Assembly (NCBI GenBank): GCA_900095095.1
Contig: FMBT01000348.1
Span: 186,001-250,000, forward strand
Direction: 5' to 3'
Length of the DNA: 64,000 bases
Source of the DNA: Fragilariopsis cylindrus CCMP1102
Taxonomy: Eukaryota; Bacillariophyta; Bacillariophyceae; Bacillariales; Bacillariaceae
The first letter of the stretch is position 1. Each line of letters starts with the position of its first letter. Positions 1 to 10,658 of the stretch are shown piece by piece. A model generated the notes under the pieces. The model was not told the DNA's origin. It saw nothing but the letters and a program-made list of their open reading frames with translations, and searched no databases. Made by a program: the position numbers and the translations under genes.

Positions 1-1121
1 CATGGCAGGATGGGATAGGATGGGATTAGCTAGGTTAACTTCAAGTGAAAAAGTAGAGAAATATAGACCTAACACACAATAATGACACGACTGATTGCTG
101 AGAGTGAGAATTTCCTATTGTAGACCCATTTTTCGGTAGAAGAATCTACTGGATTAAAGGCTAGTTCTACAGTAAATTGGTTCTGGCTCCCTGGCTTTCC
201 CCATACATTCCTTTTCTTTTGATCACAACACAAATTATTAATGGATTATATATAAAATATGTACTGCAGTTCCAATTTTTATTACTATTATACTCTTTTT
301 TGAAGTAGTGTAGTGTTGTCAGGTGTGTTTTAAATATATTGAATCCACCTGAAAATTTTGAAAATGTTGCTTTCTGGTGTAGATAGCCTCTATTTTCTGA
401 GAAAAAACAGTATGTTTCATAACAAAAAACTGACTTTTCCAGAATTTTTCAAGTTGATTCTGTGTTGTTAGAAATGCCTGATAGCCCTACACTACTTCAA
501 AAGAGCACAAAAATTGTGTAAGGAAACTTTTATAAATAATATATATTATATTATATCCTAATAGTCATTAAAAAGTGGAACTACAATATATATATATATA
601 TATATGTAGCTATATATATATATATGTATATAATATTAGAGCATTATCTGACATCATTGCTATTGATTGCCTACTGTCCCTATACTAATGATTTATATGA
701 GGCTAAGGTTTGACTCACATGTATGATGCATATCGGATTTTTAGGACAAACCACCAAACAATATTGATTGGTATTGTTGTTGCGCCATCATGAAATATAT
801 ATTGTGATATGATGACGCCTGCCGATCAAACAAAAAACAAATGGAAGAATTTGACATGCTCGGCGTCTGTTTGTTGTGCATGACACACATAGCCTTCGTT
901 CCAACGATGCAAAACGGAGTCGCAGCATTTTTTTGAATTATTGTGACTAGCGCTAAGTTACCGTAGATGACGATTGTAAATACTAAATACGGTTTTATGG
1001 AAAAACTTTTCTAATAATTATTGCGGATTGGCCACAAACCATTGGCTTTTCTTCTATTATTTCTAAAGTACATTATCCGCACTTTTATCGGTCGAAGTAA
1101 GAGTTATAATATTGAAAAAGT
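1..1121. other. AT-rich intergenic stretch with a fold-back repeat
   Basis: No coding signal is supported here. The stretch contains the inverted-repeat element at 293-505 (listed separately) and an AT dinucleotide run near 583-640. The last ~200 bases before 1122 are the presumed promoter and 5' UTR of the protease gene. Confidence 0.6.
293..505. repeat. Fold-back (MITE-like) element with ~30-base inverted ends
   Basis: The left end (293-322) and the reverse complement of the right end (477-505) both read CTCTTTT...GAAGTAGTGTAG followed by a related ...TCAGG. Further in, the arms stay partly complementary: GAATC(C/A)AC(C/T)TGAAAA near 341 pairs with the sequence near 440-460. Total length is ~213 bases with no ORF. 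This is the structure of a small non-autonomous DNA element, but I could not define a target-site duplication and saw no second copy in the window. Confidence 0.6.
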
Positions 1122-3221
1122 ATGATGATGAAAGCTCCATCCATCTCGATCCTATCAAAGTTATTTCTTATACTTGCACTTTCCGGTGCCAGTTTGAAAT
1201 GCAGTAGTGCTTCCGACGACACCCTACCTACGAAAGAAGTGAGAAGCAATGGTGGGTTCAGATCCAAAGAAGCTTAATTGTCAATGGTGTGGGTTCAGAT
1301 CCCACCAAGAGAAGCTTTTACGTCAAGTCTGCAATTGATCGACTTGACTACACATCAGACGTCTTATGCGGGGCTACATTGATCGCGCCTGATATTGCTA
1401 TAACCGCTGCGTAAGTCCTGATTGTATACAGTAATACGAGTTGAGTTGAATTGAGTTGAATTGAATTGAATTGAATTGAATTGAATTAAGTTGAGTGTTA
1501 GATGCCGATCGCAAGAAAAAACTCACCGCATTACTACTCTACTCCTCTCTTTTCTTCTGTTGTGGGAATCGATGTTCTTGTTCTGATGTCTATCCATTCA
1601 TGAAACAGCCATTGTCAGGGAGCGTTCAACAATGGGGTTCTCATCTTAGATGGTAATACCAACGACTTCACGCGTTTGGTATCCATCGATAAAGTAAGTT
1701 TATCGTGTCAAGCATGCATGGAAATTGTTTTTATGTATTATTTCTTCTTCCTTTTCGAAACTGCTTTGGACGACTTTGTGACATATCTCACATCTAGAAT
1801 CTGGTATTAAATTGTATTTTTCACCATAGCAAAGAAGGCATCCTGGGTGGTCAATCAATAGGGAGAGTCTCAACTTTGATATTTTGGTAAGTCAAATTGC
1901 ATTTTGCGACAACGCATGAATTTGTCGTCTCAAAAAAAACAGAAACAAGAAAACAAAGTTTGGACTTCATATCTAACGGAACATGGGTTTCTGATGGTTT
2001 TTTTTCCTCAATTGTTATTAGTTATTAAGATTGGCCACACCGCTGACAAGCACAGACGTTGCTAAGCCAATCCTGATCAATACCAATTCATTTATTCCTT
2101 CTAATGGACAAGTATTGAAGGCGTACGGATTCGGCCTTACAGAAAATGAAGTTGTCTCGCAAAATTTAAAAGAAGCAGACGTAACATACATCAATAACGA
2201 TGAATGTTGGGGGAGGGGAATACAATTCAACAACGTAATGAAGGGAGAAGACGTTATGTGTACGGATCCCTTTGGTGGGAAGACTGCGACCTGTCTTGGA
2301 GATTCCGGAGGTCCATTAACGGATGAATCCGGAACAACTTTGGTGGGTGTCATCAGCTTCGGATCAGGTTGCGAGGCTGATAATATTCCGGATGGACACG
2401 TCCGTCTTTCAGAAGTTTCCGATTGGGTCGAACAACAAATATGCTCATTGAGTGCCGTTCCTCCCGCTGATTGTGTTGAGACAACTTCACGGGATTCACG
2501 AGCAGTTCAGATGAAGATCGACTTCAGCCATGATTTTTTCCCAGAAGATACTACGTTCGCTGTCCGGTCCAAGGAGACTCTAGAAATTGTTTACGCTGGA
2601 CCCGAATACATACCCACCCGTAATGGAAGTTATGAATCGACGCTGTACTTGCTTCCAGGAGAATACACTTTCGAGGTATACGACGTAACAGGAAATGGAC
2701 TTGTTTCGGGTTGGGTTCAAGATAGTATGCGAAAAGACGGAAGTTGGACCATGTATGCACTCTATGACGACTACACCGAAACTGAAGTAGCCAGAGGAGG
2801 GGCCAACTTTAATGACCAGCAAGTTACGAAATTGATTGTGTCCGAAAGGGTAATTTCAAATAACATTTCTCATAACAGTGTTGGCATCTCTAAAGAAATG
2901 GATCAATGTTTGGCAAAAAAGGAGATGGAAGTTACCATCGGTGCATCGTACTCGACAAATTGTGAATGTGAAATGAACGATACATTAGGTGTAATACAAC
3001 TGACATGTAATGACGCGAATAACGAACGATGTGGTGCCAACCATAACGTCTGTAATTCTAATTCCGATTGTTGTTCTGGGCGAAGATGCAATAGTGGGAT
3101 GTGTCGGTCTAGTGCACCTACTACCAACAGGAATGATAATAAAATTGGTGGTACAAGCATTGGTGGTGCGGCTAGTAGAACAGGACGCGGAAACCTCCGT
3201 CGAAGTTTAGAGATAATATGA
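1122..3221 (+). CDS. Secreted trypsin-like serine protease (S1 family), four exons
   Basis: Exons 1122-1410, 1609-1693, 1830-1886 and 2022-3221, all with GT-AG borders. The N-terminus is a signal peptide (hydrophobic LFLILALSGAS), then a propeptide and the activation sequence IVNG. The catalytic His is in ITAAHC, split by intron 1; the Asp is in FDILLLRL, split by intron 3; the Ser is in CLGDSGGPL. The residue six before the Ser (chymotrypsin 189) is Ala rather than the trypsin Asp, so tryptic specificity is doubtful. After the protease domain come a beta-rich domain (about 2500-2850) and a cysteine-rich knot-like module (CGANHNVC...CCSGRRC...C). Exon 1 has a one-base frame break near 1266-1270; one more A in that AAA run would join the signal peptide to IVNG through a basic KRSL. 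Likely secreted or vacuolar. Confidence 0.85.
1441..1497. repeat. TTGAA pentanucleotide microsatellite
   Basis: About ten imperfect copies of TTGAA/TTGAG lie inside intron 1 of the protease gene, just after the donor site. Length polymorphism is likely; no function is suggested. Confidence 0.85.
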
Positions 3222-3368
3222 AACCTCATGTGCATTGTGCATAGTGCATAATTGACATTATTGAAAGAAAAATGAACCATTTAGAATAGGGTTGGATTCG
3301 CTATTCAATGCAAGACAAGGGTACTGTAAAATAATATTATACTACTAGTGTAGTAATTAAAACAACAA

Positions 3369-4814
3369 TTGTATTACTTTGCTATATATAACTTATTATT
3401 CAAAAGCTGCCGCTTTGCTCCTCTACACCTTAGAAAGATGTAAAGTCAACAGTCGACCCGCCTATTATTCTACATTATGGTATTGTCCTTAGATTGGTTC
3501 ATCTCCAAATCTGTCATCGATTTTCTGCTTCTCTATTTCTGTTTCTCTCTTTGCTCTACTAGTTGATCTTTTCTTTCCTAGTTTGGTGTACATTTTTGAT
3601 ATCATGTGGTTCATTTTATACTTCTTTTTCTTTGCCTGTATTACTCTACTTGATGACCTTTTCTTTCTTAGACGTTTGAATACATTTGTCAGAGGATTGT
3701 TGAAGTATTTCTTTGTTTTCATTCGTTGTGGTAATTTCCTTGACACTGTTGTTTTTGCTGGTTTGTTTTTCGTATAGTGTCGCCATACCGGTTTGCTGTT
3801 TTCCTTTGCTAGTTCCTTTACTCTCTTCATGATATGATCTATGACTCGCCTCCATCTGTTTATCCACTTTTTCAATTGTTGATTTGTATCATCTAATAAT
3901 CTTGTTTTTAGTGGTTCGTTGAATATCTTCAATTCATCTTCTGGCAGTACCATTTCTTTCAGTGTATATGGATGGGTGATTTTCTTGGTAAGTGAATCAT
4001 ATTCTGCCACTATTCTACCTCCCAGTACAGGTGTGTTACGATCAATGCATCTGTTGGTCCAATTTTTCTGTATGATGGGTATGATTGCTTGGAAGAAAGC
4101 ATGGAACGCTTCTGTTTTGTTCTTCTTCTTTGTTACCTTGTTGTTCTTTGCTTGTTTTCGCTTCTTGTTCCTTTGTGCTCTTGCGTAAGCTCTTGGATCC
4201 AACAGTTTCCTTCTGGTTATGAATGCTTTCTGTTGTATTTTCCATTGTTTCGAAAACTTTCCTCTGAGTAGATTATCCCACCCTATTACTACCTGTTCTT
4301 CAATAAGTAGTGTGTACCTTTTGAATGTTTGATTTTTGTCCACGTCCTCTTGGCCCCTTAGTCTTAGCATTGCAGTTGATACTGACTCTCCTTTAAAGAA
4401 AGTCATTAATCCTTCCCTCATTTTACCACACAGTTTTGGATCTACTGTGTTTGCTAGTAGATTTATCTGGTTGAGAACCTTCTTTCGTATGCTTCTTCTT
4501 TTAGCGCATTGAAATACATGGTCATCATCTTCTTTATCCAAGCATGATGCGCATCGTTGATCGTGAAAATGATCCTTTTTGTGAACCCTTTCTCCTGTAG
4601 GCAGTTTCTTTATGCAAAATTTGTGCATCCATTGTATTCCTTTTGTAGCTAGATATTTCTTATATACTGGACGGAATATGTCCCAGTCAATTAGGTCAAA
4701 AATGTTATCACTCCATTTGAACCGTCTGCAGTAATAAGTTTTAAGTGGTATCAAGTTTATTATCTCTCTTGTTGTTCGTTTGAGATCTCGTGTTATCGTT
4801 GTATTACTTTGCTA
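3369..4814 (-). mobile_element. 5'-truncated non-LTR retrotransposon with 16-base target-site duplications
   Basis: The 16-base sequence TTGTATTACTTTGCTA occurs at 3369-3384 and again at 4799-4814, exactly bracketing an insertion of ~1.4 kb. The insert reads on the minus strand. Its open frame runs straight out to the 4798 junction without a start, so the element is 5'-truncated, as is usual for target-primed reverse transcription. The 3' end has no poly(A); it finishes in AATAATAAGTTATATA. The same 3' end is found at 56.8-57.1 kb. The intact duplications suggest a recent insertion. Confidence 0.85.
3489..4798 (-). pseudogene. C-terminal part of a retrotransposon reverse-transcriptase ORF
   Basis: The open frame has no start codon inside the element and ends at a stop at 3489. 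It holds a Cys/His cluster, C-x2-C-x8-H-x3-C (CASC...DDHVFQC), like the zinc-binding region that follows the reverse transcriptase in many LINE-type ORFs (zf-RVT). The rest is very rich in Lys and Arg. The polymerase domain itself is missing through 5' truncation, so this copy cannot be autonomous. Family assignment within non-LTR elements is an inference. Confidence 0.7.
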
Positions 4815-6157
4815 GTTACAGGTAAACTAGTACATAAATCATAATGATATTATCACTTATTGCTGTTAACAGCAGATGGACTCAACATTGCAGAGAAGCT
4901 CCCATTTTTATGATATGAACATAAGAATGCAATATCCTATGAGTCCCATTAATCATTTCTAGTCAATAATATTTATTTTCTCAACATATATTGGAGTCCT
5001 TATCATTGTCACCTTCACCAGTACAAAGATTTGAATTGACTTGCTCTAACTTTAGACAATCAATTGATCATGTCAGTAATCACAGAGTACCCAGTGCAGT
5101 GCAGCAGTACCGCAATTTATAGTATTGAATACTGCAGTCTTCATTTCATGTCAGGATTGTTTTTCGTATCTTGCAATGATGTAAATTATGGATCAAGAAA
5201 CGGTAGTCTATTGTTAACATTCACTTTAGCATTTGAGCAAATCAAAACTCATCAAGGGCAATGCCTTTATTCGCAACTGGTCTGTAGATGACACTGCTGC
5301 TTACTGGCAACAAACTGGTGGTCAGCTACCTGACTGATGGCAGGAGCATAACAACCACAGCTAGTCTATATAGTAGAAACAACAGCTATTTATCCAGTTA
5401 GCCTTATCAACACTATTACCATGGTGACTTTTCGTCTGTTCTGCTAATGAGGTGCTACTACTAGATGTAAAAAGACATCATCATGATATACATTTTGTAT
5501 TATGAACTTTTCAGTCGTGGATTAATGAAACTGGGCACACAATTTGCTAACATCATCTTGATGTCCATGCTGTGTCTCAACTTAGCTATCATGTGTCTCA
5601 ACTCATGTTAACACACACTATATACATATGCACTTACACACACACACTCACACACGTACACTCAATCTTTATCTATTAAGAACACCTGTGATGTTCCAGC
5701 GAGCTACCACATTCGTCTTGCCGCAGGAATACAAACGTCGTCGTCCCCCTATATCTCTATTTAATGTTGGAATAGATTGATTCCTATTTGTAGAAATGGG
5801 ACTGCGTGATAATAGAGAACACACATAAAGAAACGTTCGTGTAATAGTTCTTCGCCGCTTAAGATTATCTCTTTGTTGGGTCTAGTGTACTTCATTGCTT
5901 TCGTAAAAACAAAAGAAATTCACGCAATGAGAGAGAAAATTCTCCAGTTCGAATTCACATTAAAGGAAGACTATTGAGCGATAGATTGTCGATCAAAATG
6001 AATAGATCGAATAATTGATGATTGATTGATTGTCGCAAACAAAATCGATATGGTCGGCGCTCGTCAAGAATTGGAGGATACAAATTATTGTCTTCATTTA
6101 TTAGTTGAACTAAATGATTATTCAATAACTCCACAAGGTTCCGACTCTTTTCCAACA
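4815..6157. other. Intergenic stretch, no gene supported
   Basis: Short ORFs only, without conserved motifs. A CA/TA-rich run lies at 5611-5670. The open frame of the downstream FAS1 gene extends upstream of its chosen ATG, but without a better start. Confidence 0.5.
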
Positions 6158-7435
6158 ATGATATTCCTGCCCCTGTCAAAGTTTGTGCTTATGGTGAGTT
6201 TCGTTGTGGTTCCTTCAATAAACGTTATCGCAATGAATACCAATCACAACGCTCCCAACCTCCTTGAAGTTATGAGATCTCTCCCATACTTCTCGCTATT
6301 GGTCATTCTCATCGAGACGGCTAGAATCGAGTCTTGTTTTGAAGATGAATTCAATAAGAGTGGAATATTTGCACCCATCAATAACGCTTTCCTTGATGTT
6401 CCAACCGACTTAATGGTAAATTTATTGGTACACGACGAATGGAAACTTCATCTTCTATATTTTCTGAAGCATCATATGTTCGAGGGACTTAACTTAGTTG
6501 GATTTGGGGACACATTAGTTCTAGAAACGTTGACTGATGATATTGTAACACTTGAGTCGTCGGAAGACAACGGCATAGTCATCAATGGTTTTTCTGAGTT
6601 TGTTCACGAAAATGTAACAGCCTCGAATGGATTTATCCAAGCTATCGATAACGCAATAATTCCGGCATGGTATCATAATAGCATCACTGACTTTCTATTG
6701 GCCGATCCTAATCGATTCTCTACCCTTACCAGTGCTTACAACGATGCTGGTTTTATTGACATAGTCTCTTCATCGTCGCTGAAGCCATATACTATATTCG
6801 CCCCTACAAACAAAGTTTTCGCCGATTCGGATATATTCAACGACATTAACCCCCTGGATATTCAAAATTTGCTAGGATATCATCTTGTGCCCGGTATTTA
6901 TACAGGAGCTGACCTGATGCAGGCAAATGAATTAGAAAATATAATGAAAGAAACGCTCCAAGTTAACGTTGATTCAGTTCAAAGGACTTTGAGAATCAAC
7001 GGTCATCTCATTATCCAAACTAATATCTTGGCAAACAACGGTATAATACATATTATTGACGGACATCTTGTTCCCTCGCTGGAGCACTCAAGCACTCAAG
7101 AGCCAATGATGACTCCAACTACAACACGGACAGGTGGAATAAATACCGGCGTTGCTGAGCCGAAATGCGGGTGTTCGTTATGTCAAGGGGTATGGAGTGA
7201 TCAGGCAGGTTCGAATACATGTGGAGCTAGAATTCAGTGGCTCCAGAAAATTGAAGGTTACAATGAAATAGATGCCTGCACAAAGGTGGCGGTAGAGGAA
7301 TTCACCATAGAATGTGGGCGATGTGATCCAGCCCAGTGCTCGAGCATAAAAGCAAATAATCCAAAAGTGCTACCTCGAAACGCCCTCCGTCCAAGAAGAC
7401 ACAGAATCAAGCTTGGAATTGGAGGAAAAGTATAA
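6158..7435 (+). CDS. Secreted FAS1 (fasciclin-like) protein with two FAS1 domains
   Basis: The start is placed at the ATG at 6158 because it gives a clear signal peptide (MIFLPLSKFVLMVSFVVVPS); the frame is open further 5' but begins with non-ATG codons. Two FAS1 repeats follow: the first has the H1 box GIFAPINNAF, the second YTIFAPTNKVF, with H2-like GIIHIIDGHLVP at its end. A ~60-residue cysteine-rich C-terminal module (CGCSLCQGVW...C...ECGRCDPAQC) follows a Thr-rich linker. FAS1 proteins are cell-surface or extracellular-matrix adhesion proteins; in diatoms they are linked to mucilage and adhesion. No membrane anchor is seen. The cysteine module is not a domain I can name. Confidence 0.85.
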   Translation: MIFLPLSKFVLMVSFVVVPSINVIAMNTNHNAPNLLEVMRSLPYFSLLVILIETARIESCFEDEFNKSGIFAPINNAFLDVPTDLMVNLLVHDEWKLHLLYFLKHHMFEGLNLVGFGDTLVLETLTDDIVTLESSEDNGIVINGFSEFVHENVTASNGFIQAIDNAIIPAWYHNSITDFLLADPNRFSTLTSAYNDAGFIDIVSSSSLKPYTIFAPTNKVFADSDIFNDINPLDIQNLLGYHLVPGIYTGADLMQANELENIMKETLQVNVDSVQRTLRINGHLIIQTNILANNGIIHIIDGHLVPSLEHSSTQEPMMTPTTTRTGGINTGVAEPKCGCSLCQGVWSDQAGSNTCGARIQWLQKIEGYNEIDACTKVAVEEFTIECGRCDPAQCSSIKANNPKVLPRNALRPRRHRIKLGIGGKV

Positions 7436-8738
7436 CTGGACGAGTTAAGATAACATACTAGTAAATAGAACGCATGGTATTAGAGATCAAAGAAGGAAAG
7501 GAACAAATCCTAAATATTCCATGAATAACATACTTATGTTTGCTTGGAGTTCAGATCAGCAGGAACTACGCATAATATGACCTATAGATACATTGTATGC
7601 GGCGGCGCTGTGCTTCCCACAACAAATGATGTCAAGTTTTAAGTGTCAAAACGGCATTAAACCTAGAATAAAATAGTTAATATTCATAAAACCAACAACA
7701 AACCTCCACATAGTCAACATCAGCTGTATTCAGATATTTAAACGCCTCAAAACCCATGCAATGCACAAAAAATACTCAATGACAGTCTTAGGTGTACACC
7801 TAGCGTATAAAACAATATTTTAATTCATGAAGAAAAATGATCTGTGGCTCAAACTAGTCATGGAGATGTTATGTAGGTTCAAGATCCTAATGACACTATA
7901 ATAAATATCATCATAGGAATTGTTGTATCAAATTGATTGGTAATCCATCAACAGAAGGCTGCCAGCAACAGAGATGATAACAAATGCTCTAATGATGACA
8001 AAAATGGTTGATGTTCTATCTATTGCAGGTAACTTACTAAGGCACTTCCAGCTCAATCTGCTCTTTCTATTACAAATGTTACAGTTCTGTCTGCACACAC
8101 ATGTTTTGGGCTGCAATACGAGAAAGTGCGTGGTGAGATCACAAAGCTATGTGCTTTTGGGGGAAAATTTTATTTCCAAAGGAAGATCGTCAGCATACCC
8201 CACACCACATACCTTATATAAATCTCTAGAATGTGTAGACAATGGGTGGTATAACCAATCTCCAATATATGAAGATAAAAATCTTCAATCTTCTTTGTAT
8301 TTAATTTGCATATTATACCGTAGCTAAGTGCAATGCAATAACTTTCATTTGACTTTCCTGCTAAGCTTTCCATACTCAAAAAAATATGGATTTGATGGCC
8401 ACTTGTATGTGCAAATTGTATGATACTCTATCTCTACAATTGGACATACAATGTTGTATATGGCATATTAATTGTAAGTAATTGAAAACTCACAAATTTA
8501 AAAAACCATAACTAAAAAGGGGAAAAGTGCGGTGCGCACCAAAAGTCATCTCCCCTCTTGTACAATGTATGAGAAAGATTTTTTTGTGATTTGTTTGGAA
8601 GTTAGCTAAAACTTCGATTGATTCGACATCAGAACAATAGATACGTACTATTAGTACATCAGACGTACCACAAAATCGAAAGTGCGAATTCTGTTTGTAC
8701 GGTGACCCATTATTCTACGACACAACCCCCCATCAACC
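7436..8738. other. Intergenic stretch, no gene supported
   Basis: AT-rich. A 117-codon open frame at 7974-8327 and a Cys-containing one on the opposite strand (7928-8116) have no recognisable motif. The last ~150 bases are the promoter and 5' UTR of the glutamate-dehydrogenase-like gene. Confidence 0.5.
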
Positions 8739-10444
8739 ATGATATCAAACAACTATCTCTCAGCGTGGCTTCGATCTTCCAGCAGAGCCATCGTGCTCTC
8801 TCGTTTTCAGCAGGAACAAAAGCTCGCTCGTTACTTCGCTCCCCGTGCCTTTTCTTCGCAAGGATCTAAGAATCTACTGACCGATGAGGAAGGTGTTCAT
8901 CAAACGATGCGAATATCTAAATCATGGAGACAAAAACCTCTTTTCCGCCGTCAAGGGGACGTTCGATTCAAGACAGGAATGGAAGCAGCCAATCTGTTGA
9001 TTCGTGAGGCTAAGCGCAGAGATGAACACGAACACGATTATATTGACAGTGTTACTTCTATTATGCAATGTTTATCTCCCGTGTTTGATCGGAATCCTAA
9101 GTACGCATTCGTAGCCAAGACCTTGATTGAACCGGAACGTTCTATTCAATTTCGAGTCGCGTGGATCGACGACGTTGGCGTTAATCGTTTGAACAGAGGT
9201 TTTCGCATGCAATACTCTTCCTCCCTAGGCCCGTATGCTGGAAGCTTGCATCTGGGATCCACTCTTACCCATAACGTCGCCCATGCATTGGCATTTGATA
9301 CAGTATTTTCCAACGCGGTTACAGGTTTCAATTTGGGCGCGGCCAGCGGTGGCTCGGATTTCGATCCTCTTGACAAGTCAGAGGCAGAATTGCAACGTTT
9401 TTGCCAAAGTTATTCGACGGAACTAGCAAAATACATCGGACCTGAAGTGGACATTCCATTCGTAGGAATGGGATGTGGTAAAGAGGAGATGGGATACATC
9501 TATGGACAATACAAACGTATCAAGCCCACCGGGAATTTTATGTCCAACTCAGATATGCTTCAGGTTAGTTTCTGTATTTGTTTTCTTAATTAGGTTGTTC
9601 TGTCGTTGTAATGTAATAAGGGATCGTATGGAATCGAATCATTTATATTGATATCGCTATTGGATCGTCATCTTATAGGATTCGTTTTTTCTTGATATTC
9701 CATCTTTCTTAATACGCTAAACACCAAACTCATACACAATCACGATAAACATAGGCACCCGGCTTCACCGTTGTTCACTTTGCCAATCGTATGTTACAAG
9801 ATAGGGGTGATTCCTTGCAGGGAAAACGAGTAATGATTACTGGTTCAGGTCGTACAGCTCGCTCGGTTGCGAAAAAATGTTTGGAATACGGTGCTATTCC
9901 TATTACTATGACTGATACAAGTGGGCACATCTACGAGCCCGACGGTATTCCCGAAGGGAAATTGGCCATCCTCAATAAAATCAAAGAAGAACGTGGTGCG
10001 TTGTTAGGACGATACATCATAAGTTCCACAACTGCTGAATTCAATCATCCTGAAAACTTGTTTGATATACCCTGCGACATTTGTATTCCATGCGGAGCAA
10101 TGAAGGAACTTGACAAGGCTGAAATCAACGCACTTGCCGACAATGGATGTAAGTTTGTTATTGAAGGAGGCCAATCCTGTGTGACACCTTCAGCACGAAA
10201 GGTTCTGAAAAAGCGTGGTCTCTTGTACGGACCTCACACAATGACTATGACAGGACCTGCCATCACATACAGTCTCGGCAGTGGCGCTACCGATGATGAT
10301 CTGAAAAGGGAAGTTGATCGTATATACAATGAAGTAAAAATGACGGCAACCGAGTTTAATTCTCATCGCGATTTGTATGCAGGTGCCAACATAGCCGGAT
10401 TTTTAAGAGTAGCGAAGAATATGATGTTGCATGGTGCTGTATAG
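8739..10444 (+). CDS. Glutamate-dehydrogenase-like protein lacking the catalytic residues (putative pseudoenzyme), mitochondrial
   Basis: Two exons, 8739-9563 and 9755-10444, phase-0 GT-AG intron, 504 residues, no frame break. The first ~45 residues are basic and Ser/Arg-rich, like a mitochondrial presequence. The body aligns end to end with hexameric NADP-type GDH: QFRVAWIDD, SSLGPYAGSLH, GGSDFDP, GYIYGQY, TGSGRTARSVAKK (Rossmann loop) and GANIAGFL. In the Clostridium symbiosum numbering the key residues are changed: K89 to Ala (GPYKGG becomes GPYAGS), Q110 to Thr, K113 to Ser, K125 to Ser (GGGKGG becomes GAASGG), D165 to Gly. The region carrying GGS..RPEATGYG is shortened, and the NAGGV motif is replaced by MTGPA. 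The fold and nucleotide domain look kept, so deamination is unlikely but binding or regulation is possible. Confidence 0.85.
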
Positions 10445-10658
10445 GTCATCGGCGACGATTACACCGACGATTCAGCGAGTTGGTCATACAGGATAAGAAG
10501 GGTACAACTAATTACATAATGATTATAATCAATATATCACAATTTTCTCTTGACATCCTACTCATACAGTATTGAGCACTTATTATCAAGGATTAGTACG
10601 CACTACGTGCTTAATTGTGTAATACTTTGAAAAACGATGCAATTTTTCTCTGAAAAAT

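Noticed and set aside
1284-1305. tRNA-like T-arm (GTGGG-TTCAGAT-CCCAC)
   Set aside because: No A box, acceptor stem or anticodon arm lies upstream at the right distance, and the sequence encodes the start of the protease domain.
7928-8327. Possible transposase remnant on either strand
   Set aside because: Short frames with a few Cys but no DDE/DDD residues or recognisable domain order; no terminal repeats found.
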